Below, piece by piece: positions 12,846 to 24,400 of a DNA stretch of 64,000 bases. Both the position numbers and the translations under genes were made by a program. Where the stretch lies: contig CM034531.1 in NCBI GenBank assembly GCA_020002185.1, positions 48,494,715 to 48,558,714 of the forward strand. The letters are read 5' to 3'. Below the pieces are notes generated by a model. That model saw nothing but the letters and a program-made list of their open reading frames with translations, was not told the DNA's origin and searched no databases. Position 1 is the stretch's first letter; the number at the start of each line of letters is the position of its first letter. Origin of the DNA: Paraescarpia echinospica (Eukaryota > Annelida > Polychaeta > Sabellida > Siboglinidae).

Positions 12846-15800
12846 TAGTTTCACAAATAACTTACGATTTTTACACAAACCGGCTAAGTTTTACAGCGTT
12901 GCTCATTGGCTTACATAAGACATCAGAAAGGAGTGCAGGGCAAACATTGACCCCCATTAGTGAGTCATACTAAATCGAACATGTTATACAGGGAAAACTA
13001 AAGAAAACATTGTCGAAGGGGCCAGTGCTTCACTCAATGTACGTAACTGGGTGTACTGAGTGATGTAGTACTGCTTTTGAAGTCCCGCTTATTACGTAGT
13101 AATTTCTTTATCTGACACCGTCAGTGATACTGTGTGACATGATCTTAATCAGTTCTAATAATACCGAACACGTCCCATATCGACACTCTACCTACTAGCA
13201 CGGTATATCTTACTTAGCGTCTAGTTACAACATAGGGCATTTACTCCGGCTCAATGGGGTGGTCTCCATTCACGCAAAGTTTGAATTACTATATCAAGTT
13301 ATTTCCCTTATTATTCACATACCATTTTATTTCGTTGTTACTGTCAAATGTCCTTGACCTTGTACGTCGTGTTTAATATCCTATGCTGTTTTATTTCGTT
13401 AAGATTTTCCAGTGTCTTTGCAAACTGTTACGTATGTTTTTGTCTGGTTCGGTACAATAATGCAACCAGTCTGTCCATGTCTCAACATATTACAATCCTT
13501 CCTTCGTAGTGTCTATAAGCAACCTGTTTTGTTGTTAGCATACTGTGGCGTGTCAGGTTAATTATAAAGTGCCCATTTTGCCGTTTTAAAACATATATTT
13601 TGAGCGATTTTTTCAAATGTATCTACTGTTACGAATTGTATAACCATGACCAAACAAACATCAGTATAACAAAACCGCCGGCCGTGGAGTAACAATTATC
13701 GCTATTGTACCTAAACTCTCAAAAACGTTTTACTTTTAAATGATTGAATATCCTTCCAAAATGTTGTTCTTCTATCTCAAAAATCACGAACCTCAGAATA
13801 ATAAAAGGGTATCATGATGTTGATGTAGACATTGAATATCACGATCAAGACCTAAGCAATTATGTGAGTGATTTTCAATGTATGTTAATGGTTCGCTATA
13901 TGTTTCTTCAAAAGTATTTGTTCAACGGCCAATCTTAGCCACAGTCTCCACGTCGCCACATAGAAGGAAAGGTTGTGTGAAAACATAGTTGGTTACAATC
14001 GTATTATGCCAGTTCAAACAGAGGCCTTGCTTATGTAGTGCAACTTGACGATGTTACATTCATGATGAAACCAGCTAAAAAAGGTTTTGTTAAGTAAACA
14101 CGCGTGAAAAGTCGAGTAATCCCGAGTCTAGACATAATATAGTACATGCATTCTAATTGCACATTCCGTGCGCTCCAACAACGCAAGCAACAGGGCTTAT
14201 GTTTTCGCTTGACATGTATAGCTTCACTATACGTTGATTACTGGCGATCCCACAGCTGCTGTTCTCGTGACATTGTCCGTGTGACCGTACGCCCCGACCC
14301 GCAACAATACGCAGACATCTGCCGCACAAACATCATTCCAATCAACGTTTCCTTTTGATAACACATTCTCTAAAAGAACCAAAGTATACGTAACAGATAA
14401 CGATGTATTTGGGTGTGATCTGACATACGGCCATTTTGTTCGTGATAAGAGTCTTTTAATCGGAGCGGGTTTTTTCAGTAGCCTGGGGTGACGTTGTTAT
14501 AACCGCCGCAACCGGTTATGTTGGTTCAGGCGTCGTTTATTCATAAGACGTCAGACACGACTTTAAGATTATATATTATATTTGTTTACCAGGCGCTTCC
14601 GTAGCCGAGCGGAAGTGCAGCGGTTCTGGTGTGAAAACAACGCTCTTCCAGTTCGTTGGTTATCCTCGGCTATTGCAGTTGTTTGGTTCATGTCCATGTT
14701 AACGAATATAAGTTGTTACTCCTGGTGTGTGTGAGCATGTTCCTTACATTTAGCTCAATCACCGGCCTTAACAAGTAGATTACTCTGGCAATTTAGTTGA
14801 AAAATAGTAAACAAGTTGCAGCATGTGGCACATGCGTTAATCGGAACAATTTACCAGCATTGTTGCCTGCGAAGAGTTATACTTGTTGTTTGACTCAGTT
14901 CTGCACTATTGTGTTATGATGCGTATTAATGTGGATTTGCTACTCAGTAGTCTTTGATGGAAAACGGGACATTATTTAATCTAGAACCTCAAGACAACAA
15001 TTTCCTGGAAGATAGAACTTTTGAGAAATTCACAGTTGACTGCTTAAGTGTTTTGCAATGCCTTCCATCTAACGTCAATTCATCCACTACGCTTGTTGCA
15101 CCTTTTCGGCAAAATCATGATTGATAATCTGACTACTTTTCCATAAAGAAAGAAAATAACGAAGGTGTCAATCGGCCCAGCAGTAATTTGTGATGCGTTT
15201 GGCTTATTCGTTGCCATATAATGTTATGTGATGTCATCGGCACACCTGGCAGTCGTATAGTTTTGGCGGACAAATTATTATTTTAGAGACATAAATTGCC
15301 CATATTTCAACTTTCATGTAATACTGCCTTTTCATTCAGAACAAACCGAAATTACTACTTGTCAATTCCATGATCAAACGGCTTTTGACGAAGCAAATAG
15401 CTATCTAATTTTGCGTGACCTTATTAAATTACCAGGCCAGAGTTCATATTATAAAACTAGTTTATTTTTAGGATTTACCGTTTTGTTGAACCATGTGCAC
15501 GTAAGCGTCTCGCCGAACAGGAACGACTTTTCAAGAACGTTGGCCCCGCATTAACAATTGTTATGTGGCTAAAAAGCATGAGTAAAATAGTCAACACTCT
15601 CGTCTGCGAGCCACCTTATGAAAACGTGACAAAAATGCAGGGAACCGCAAGAAGCAGACACTTTGTGGATGACTTATGTTACGTCTGCCAAAGCCTTCTT
15701 GCACCGCCTACCCTGACTAGGTCACCGTTCAACGTGGCTGAACTTAACTGGTTTTGTAGCATTCATTAGACACCACTACAGCCTGCCAACCTGCCGTGAA

Positions 15801-18596
15801 TGGAGGTTGCTGGGGACCTCCGAACCTACTCCATATGTCACGAGTCACAACATTCCAAGAGTGTGCATTTCCTTACATAAAACTATCGTGTAGCAACCTC
15901 CCCGTTTACACCACAAAGCTTAGGAGCTGTTGTGTTATCTCATAATAACGTTTAAATATTTAGAAAATTAGCTTTTATTATTCAGTATTAATAAAAGGTA
16001 CTCTGTTAGATTACACATGCATTCGGCATTTTCTGTCCAAATACACGGATGTAGTTTCATGTACCTTCGTGACATGACGTGCGCGATTACAACTAAATTA
16101 GTTTGGTGACGTTATGCTGCGTTCACCACGTGAAAGTTATCATTCAAATAAGTACCATTTAACTGAGTTTCATAATTACCCAATATATGTGGTTTCTTAT
16201 TTTCAATTTGACGTTATCTACTGACTCGAGGATTGACGCCGAGCGCAGTTTATTACTTTAAAAAAATATTCCCAAAAGAATAGTTACGCGAACCGAATTG
16301 ACTCCGCACGTAGCAAAATCACTACCGACTGAGGCGTTCTGAAAGTAGTCCACAACTTTTGCTTTGCTTTGAAAATCATTAGGCACGTGAGGTAAATATA
16401 AAATGACACCTCTGCGATTCCGCCACAATCTTCCTTGATGACAGGCGGAGTAGTATAAAGAATCGTACGTGGGAAATAACCTATGTATTAATTTGCTAAC
16501 AATGGGACAGGGTAACAGTATCTCCTCCCTGGAGCCCGGGTTCAATCGCTTCTTTCTGTGTGGATTAGTCTCCTTGAGATAAAGATTCTGTACATATGTA
16601 TTCCTCCACTGATGGATGTAAACTGGTGTACGATCATTTCGCAAACATTGATTCGGGAGCGTTGCAATTCACAAAGGTATCATTTACCACAACAACTGTC
16701 CACATTATATGATTGTGAGTACAAGCGTCACACAACTGTCCGTATTGTGATAGTTTGTCCGGTTTCCAAGGATTGAATATAAAGCACTATAAATATCCTT
16801 GTCTGCGTTCGTTATCGTTTGACAGGACTAACAATGACTCGACGTCGTAAGTGGTAACCACATAACACACTAAGATTGTTCACAGTAATTTTCCGTAACA
16901 TGATCTTGGAAAATCGCTTCACCATATAATATTGTCGTTACGTTCTACGTCATTAACGAAGCCTGTAATATAGATAGCGTTTCGCCGAATACAACAATGT
17001 TGTATCCTGTGCAGATTTGTATGTAAATTATCTAACACATAAAGAATAATGTTAAAATGGTTTTCGTGGATCACAGTACGCAACAAATTGATGTGTGACC
17101 TTATGCATCACCGGACCACACATTGGCTCTTGGCGCGTATTCAATGCTCATAGCAAGTATTTTGGCAGCAGCTAATATAACGTCCTTATGAGGTTTTTAT
17201 ATATCCAGATCATTGGCAGCTCTGTAAGTTAATGACTTTTTGTCTCCACTTCTCGGTATGATATATTTTAGTTCTACTGACATCGACAGCAGACAGAAAG
17301 GATCATCGGTTTGTAACTTGTAATGTTTCTTCCAAAAACAGGCAAAAATTGGTAAACGAACATTTCCTGTTTAGACGCAACAGCAATTTAAGGACCTGAA
17401 TAACGGTGCTCTTGGTTAGCTAACTATCTAGGGGCCAAATTACTAGGTTTCACAAATGAGTGACATCTCACAAAACGTGTCACTGTTCTACTGAAAACAA
17501 CTTTAGTATTCCGATTTTGTATATTTCAATACTGGTTGACATTACGTCTCAGGAAACGTAAGTAGCGAGACAACTCATCTCGTAAAACAGTCTGGTCCCA
17601 TCTAAACATTAAAAAAACAATTGTTTCTGGTGATGTCAATCAATAGTGGAACTTGAATGTTCTTTGTGTTAATTATTTTGTTTCTCGTCATTACTTTTCA
17701 TATTAAAACGTGGTGAGACGACCTCTGAAGAAATGGCCGCACTTTGTTTATCCAATAAAATTGTGGCAGGAATACCGTAACCCTGATTAGCGTTGACGTT
17801 TACTAATATACACATCCTCAGCTTACCCAGAGACCAGCGTGCTCATTGAACCATAGTAATACTATTGGCAACTGTTACTGTATAACTTATATAACGAATG
17901 CAGCGAAGGCAAATAAGTCACCTGGAATTCCATCGAAAGTAGTAAATAACACAGATTGTCATGCCATTTGCTTGGCGTTGAGTGTATTATTGTAAAAAAT
18001 ATAACACACGAACGGTGCACTGCATTGCGTTGTATGGCGTTGGATGGGTTGTAGTTAAGATGTAGGGCATGCACGTCGCTCTATCAAATGGAATTAGCAA
18101 TGAATCCGAGTTGACGGCTAGTCGTTTTTTGTTAAAACTCCTACTTGTCTGGGAGTGTGTGTTAATAACGTGGAAATAACAGGCCTACGGAAGACGATCT
18201 GTTGTCAACTACCAGGGATCTAGACAGCTTCGTTAACGGTGCATACCTCGACTGGCAAACGATCCTCAATGTCAGGATTGTTGTGTAAACTATTTGATTC
18301 ACCTAGCGGATTCTCCGATAACTTTCTCATGTCGCTATTCACTAGATGGCTGCAGTGTTGCGACAAAATGTGAAAATGTGACTCAATACCTGATTTCGGT
18401 ACGATTGAAAATATTAGTTAAACAGTCGATTCGATCTATTAACACATATAATTGCTTTAGGTTAGTAACCTTCGGACTTCCTGAGAAACATCTAACACAA
18501 CTTGTTAAGGCGTGTCATTTTGCATAGCTTTCCCCATTCTTCTTAATTTGTTACCTTGATCACTTCGTGCACCGTGAACATGTTTCAGGAGCCACG
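12846..18596. other. Unique DNA upstream of the VWA gene, no gene recognised
   Basis: I found no supported coding or RNA gene in this 5.7 kb. Open frames are short and without motifs. Immediately upstream of the VWA start I see a weak ATATAATT at about 18,444, roughly 150 bp before the ATG, which could be TATA-like, but there is not enough evidence to call a promoter. A tRNA-like string near 14,594 was considered and rejected. Confidence 0.5.
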
Positions 18597-18663
18597 ATGA
18601 GGTTGGTTGTTGCAGCAGCTCTGTTGCTGTCCCTTGTAGACGTCAACAAGGCGGCGACCGAAA
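18597..18663 (+). CDS. VWA gene exon 1: start codon and signal peptide
   Basis: The ATG at 18,597 has a good Kozak context (GCCACG before it, A at -3). It encodes [20 protein letters not shown] then TE. This is a basic residue, a hydrophobic core and a small-residue cleavage region, as expected of a signal peptide. The exon ends in phase 1 at the donor GTAAGC (18,664). The next exon's first two bases complete an Ile codon. Confidence 0.88.
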
Positions 18664-19580
18664 GTAAGCTCACTTGACTCAGTTCATGCGGAAAAACGAA
18701 ACACTTAATTTTGCACCGCACTCTCAAATATATATGTATTGTATTGTTTACGTTTAGTATGTGATGACAATGTTAGATCTCCTGTGTGTGTGTGTGCGGC
18801 TGTTGAATATAAAAACAGAATATATTTTGTGTTATGATTACGGTAGTATTGATCCAAGCGATCATGTGTTAGACACAATAATCAGTGCATATGAACTAAC
18901 GTAAGAACGCACGCACGGAGTTACACATAGACACATGTACACACGCACGCAAGCGCGCAAACACAAACATACACACATATCGACGCACACACACTTAAAC
19001 ACACACGTAAACAGACCCACGCATACGCACAAACACACACACACACGAACTCATGCACACACGCGCACACGCACGTACACGCACGTACACGCACACGCGC
19101 ACACACGCACACAAACATGCACGCGCGCACATACTGTTTATAATTTAATTCTTTACCAGTATGCTTTGTTGTGCTTGACATAATATTGTATACTTATAGT
19201 AACTGATAATGTAACCGATAACATGACTTAATGATAAGAGTTATTGCTTCGTTTTCGATTACATATATTTATTGTAAATAAAATGTACCTGTTGACCCTT
19301 CCTTTGCTGTAGTTTGTCTAATGGATGTTGCCCTTGTCATTGATCACTCGGGGTCAATCCACGACAACCAGAAAAAAGGTCAGGACAACTGGGGCCAGGT
19401 GATCAATTTCATCAGAGAAATCGTCAAGAAATTGAAGGTGGGTAAATTACTGCAGACATGATTAGCTTTTCTCCAGGAAGATCAAGGCTGATATGGAATG
19501 AAAACATGAAAGGGGACTTTAGGACGACAGATGTGAACAGTCTGTCGTTGAGAATCGTCGCGGACGACAGAGAGATAGAG

Positions 19581-19633
<53 letters not shown>

Positions 19634-21356
19634 AGAAATGGAGAGACTTAACAAGAAAAGCGAAGAAGCTACGAATTGAGTGACGTGGACCCCCCGCAAG
19701 GGAGCAAGAGGAAGAAGAAGATGAATAACTTCTCTCCACCCAAAACCGTTCGTTTAAATAAACTACAACTCTAGAAGTCAGCATCCATACGATTGTTTCT
19801 TCTTCCCCTTGTTCCCTGCGGGGTGGGGTCCATGTCACTCGGTCCGCCCTAACGATGATATCCTCTATGATCCTCTATGAATATGAATACTGATAGGATA
19901 TAAAGCAATATTTCGGAACGAAATACGTCAGTGATGGACGCTACGCATAAGAAGTGCTGTCCCTCTGTAATGAAACATATTTCCCTTAGTATTAAACATT
20001 AGTTTTTTGGATGAACCCCAAATACACACCTATCGTCAATGTAACGGCACAACAATGCCATGGTCATGCACCGTTATTGCAACTCTATAACATTTTATAC
20101 GCATTCCACTAGACCGTATTTGGGTACAAAGAAATGGGGCCTGGTTGTGGTGAGGTAGATTTGTATCCATATCTAAACATATAACACATGTCACATCTAT
20201 TCAATCGTCCCTGATTATCATAAAGACACAAAGACAAAGGGACACGGCTCAATATCATCACAGGGTTTCAATAACTGTTCCACTTGCATACGCGTTTGTT
20301 GAATTGGCGTCGTTATCACCAGCATAACTTACCAATTACTTTGTTTAATTATGTGTTTGATTTTAAACATGCAGATTAGCAAGACTGGCACCCACATGGC
20401 CGCCGTCAGTTACGGTAATGACGCCAAACTTGACTTCGATCTGGACGACTATTTGAATGAGAAAGACATGCTGGATGCGGTGAACAGGATCAAATACCGA
20501 GGCGGCAACACTAACACCACAGGTGGACTGAGAGAAATGCGAAAGAACGTCTTCTCCACCAATGGCGGCGACAGAGACAAAGTCCGCGACATGTGCATCC
20601 TTATCACCGACGGTATCCCCACGAGAGAGGTGAATGATTACCCAGTAGAAACTCAAATTGTTTGGGCATCTTTAGTTCCGCCATTATAACAACAGTATTA
20701 TTACAATAAAGTCAAACCTCACTTTACGGTTACCTCTGTAATACAGCCATCTCGCAATCACGGTCACCTCAGTAATACAGCCATCTCGCAATCACGGTCA
20801 CCACGAGACAGTCCCAAATTAATTTTGAAAGAGTAAAGTATAGGAAATTAGTTCCATTAATACGGTCACCTCGTTATTCAGGTCACTTTTTCCCAGTCCT
20901 GAGGGTGAGCTTAAAATGTGAGATTCCACTGTATTGTTCGTTTGGTAACGTTTCTTGTTTGTTTTCAATTATGCAAACCACATTGTTCATAATGCGTTGA
21001 CGTGCGCATTTTGGATACCCAGACCCAGTATTTCTCTAAATACGGAACGTATTTATCTTGTAGATATATACTGTTATAAATACGACGGAACTAACTGAAC
21101 ACGTAATTATGAATACTGTTGCCGAACGACATAGTTTCCACAGACGGACTTACGCGTTTAAACTGAACTAAATGTTCCATGCTTATATCACCTTCCTGTG
21201 GATTGTCTCGGAATGTTGACTTGAACATATTGTTGTTCACTCAACAGTATGAATGAGTACATGGCTATAAACTTCTTCTTCGTCTTCCCCTTGCTCCCTT
21301 GCGGGGTAGGATTCACGTCACTTGTTAGGTTCTTCTACTTTTTATCAGTTCTTTCC

Positions 21357-21419
<63 letters not shown>

Positions 21420-24400
21420 GCAATGGCCATCCATTCATGGCTGTTCACACCAGCCCTCCCCAGGTCTCGTTTTATACTGTCGTTCCATCTCAGCCTTGGT
21501 CTTCCTCTCCTTCGTCTGCCACCCTCTTCTACTTTCCATGCTTTTTTCGTCAGTCTGTCTTCACCCATTCTATGTACATGTCCCGCCCATCTCATTCTGT
21601 TACCGGCTACTTTCCTCTTTAAGTGTTTTTTCATTCCAATCTCCTCTCTCAATTCCTTCATCTTTCTCTATCCTCTCGCGTTATCCTACATATATTTTTC
21701 TGACCCTGTTGTTTCCTGCTACCTGTAGTTTCTCCATCTGTCTCTCTGTCAGTGGCAGTGTTCCCATATCACATATACAGGTTGGTACAACGCAGGTTTC
21801 CAACACTTTTCCTTTCAGTTGTTTCTTCAGTTTTCTGTCCCACATAATCCTTCTACCCTCTTCCATGCTGCTGCTCGTAGGTGCACCCTCCTCTGTATTT
21901 CTTTACTACTCCTTCTATCTTTACACACTGTACCGTCCAGGTATACAAAGCTGTTCACTTGTTTAATGGTCTTTCCGTCAACAACTACATGCAGATCTAC
22001 CTCCTGTTCACCTATCCACATTACTTCAGTCTTCTCCAGATTTATTCGGAGGCCGTGTTTTCTGAAGGTGTCACTCCATTCTTGCAATGCTTTCTGTAGT
22101 TCCTCTTTGTTATCAGCCACCACTGCTAGGTCGTCTGCGTACAGTATATTCTTAAGTTTTTCCTGCTCCGATATCTTTATAAACAGAGGTGGATATTTGT
22201 GTACGAATAGTTTTCGCGCATATATTGCAGCGTGGCTGAACACTTCCCAGAGAAGTCGATATTTTGTTCGATTGAACAGGTCTGCCAGGGAGTAAAGTGT
22301 AAAGCGCTTTGAGTAGTCCAGGGGACTGGATACAGCACTGTATAAGAACGTCTTTACTTTACTTAAAGATTAACGGGATTGATTGGCAGGAACGCGGGCT
22401 TTTGGATGAGGTGAAGACGATTAAAAAGAAGCGCATAGAGATCATAACCGTGGGCGTGACAGATAAAGTCGACGAAAAGCTGCTGAAGAAACTCGTCACC
22501 TCGAAAGAATATTACTTCTCCGTCAAAGACTTCCATCGCCTCGGAGACATACTCGACCAGCTCATCAGTCAGGCGTGCGTCACCCTCGTTCCCCCAGCAC
22601 CCACCCTGGCAGACCCAGCCGGTAAGCTTGCCAAGTCGGATCTCCCCTTCTGCTGTTTAACCTGGGTTCTCGAGGGCCACATCACTTAAAAGTTAACCAT
22701 AACAATTGAGCATATTTATGGTAGTAAAACTAACTGAGGTCATTCGTTCTTTAAAATAGCGGCACTTGTGTTACCCTCAAAAGAGACTTCCAAACATTGC
22801 TAATAGAATGAGACACTATTACAGTTGTACTCTTCCATACATTCAATTGTGTTCTTCAGTTAATTTTTGTTTGAACCATAGCACTACTATGAACAACACA
22901 AACAGAAGGTATTTGTGTTATTTGTGTATACATGTTATGTTTCGGTTGTTCAACTTGAAAATAAGTTTACGGCAAATACACAACCAGCAACACATTGTCT
23001 AGGTTCTAGACATTACGATAACGGGCACGGTGGCGTGGTACATAAAACATCGGAAGCTTAATTGAATGAATCCGGCTTCGAGTCCTCTTGCCGTCTGCTC
23101 GATCCATGGCCAATTTCGCTCATTCCACGTTGCTCCAGTTAACTCAGCTGGAACGAATATCTGGTCACATACACAGGTTGGTGTTTGTGTACAAAAGGTA
23201 TTTGCACAGTACTTCCAGCGTGGCTGAATGCTTCCCACAGATGTCGAGATGGTGTTCGAATGAACAGTTCTGCCAGCGAATGAATTGTACGGCGCTCTGA
23301 GCAGTCCTAATGACTGGATACTGCGCTATACAAGAATCTACTTTTACACTTGATTTATGTTTAGAGTAGTCTGAAATAAACACGCGCGACGTTTTCAGTA
23401 TGCAGGGCAAGCACAGATGTTGTGTTCGTGCTGGACTCATCCGGGAGTGTCGAAGAGAGACACTTCAACAAGATAAAGGAGTTCGTTTCGAGCGTAGTCA
23501 TGGATTTGGACTTGGAGAACGACAAATCTCGTGTTGGGGTTATGACATTCTCTGGGTCTACTAGATTGAACTTCCACCTCAATGCATACAGGTATGTTGG
23601 GGTTATATCTTTATCTGGGTCTATACTTTCAACTTCCACCTCAAGGCATACAGGTATGTTGGGGTTATGACATTCTCTGGGTCTACTACTTTCAACTTCC
23701 ACCTCAATGCATACAGGTATGTTGGGGTTATGCCATTCTCTGGGTCTATTACTTTCAACTTCCACCTCAAGTCATACAGGTATGTTGGGGTTATGACATT
23801 CGCTGGGTCTACTACTTTCAACTTCCACCTCAAGGCATACAGGTATGTTGGGGTTATGACATTCGCTGGGTCTACTACTTTCAACTTCCACCTCAAGGCA
23901 TACATGTATAATGGGATTATGACATTCGCTGGGTGTACTACTTTCAACTTCCACCTCAAAGCATACTGGTATGTTGGGGTTATGACATTCGCTGGGTCTA
24001 CTACTTTCAACTTCCACCTCAAGGCACACAGGAATGTTGGGGTTACGACATTCCTGGGTCTCCTACTTTCAACTTCCACCACAAGGCATACAGGTATGTT
24101 CAGCGTTCGACCTTTACTTCAAAAACGTGCTTGTCAGCCTGACCAGCAAATGAAAAAATTACGGGTCCGGCAGCAAAGTTACTGATCCGGATTTTACCAA
24201 ATTACTCTAAATTTGACTAAAACACAACTGCAAAATAATAGTGAATTAATGAGCAGTTGAATTGCCTGCTGATAATAATATATTTCATATATATGTCAGA
24301 TAGGTGTTATCCTGATCATGTGTGGGGACCGGGGAACGGTTTATTCCAATTCATCTCGTGGATAAACATATATCGATTTAATAAAACTTATTGAATACAT

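Noticed and set aside
14594..14670. tRNA gene (GTAGCCGAGCGG resembles an A box)
   Set aside because: No acceptable B box, acceptor stem or anticodon arm could be built; at best a decayed tRNA-like relic.
16500..16560. B-box-like GGGTTCAATCGC suggesting a SINE or tRNA
   Set aside because: No matching A box at the expected distance and no similarity to the SINE copies in this window.
16258..16644. 128-residue minus-strand open frame as a gene
   Set aside because: No recognisable domain, no splice or start context, composition like surrounding noncoding DNA.
18862..19183. Cys/Val- or His/Thr-rich proteins in intron 1
   Set aside because: Artefacts of the CA-type repeat on both strands.
23406..23591. 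Exon 5 starting at the AG ending 23,405
   Set aside because: It would put the VWA reading out of frame with exon 4; the AG ending 23,398 fits the phase and restores the Cys.
23621..24082. Minus-strand periodic open frame opposite the 63-bp repeat
   Set aside because: Shadow of a repeat whose first unit is a real plus-strand exon.
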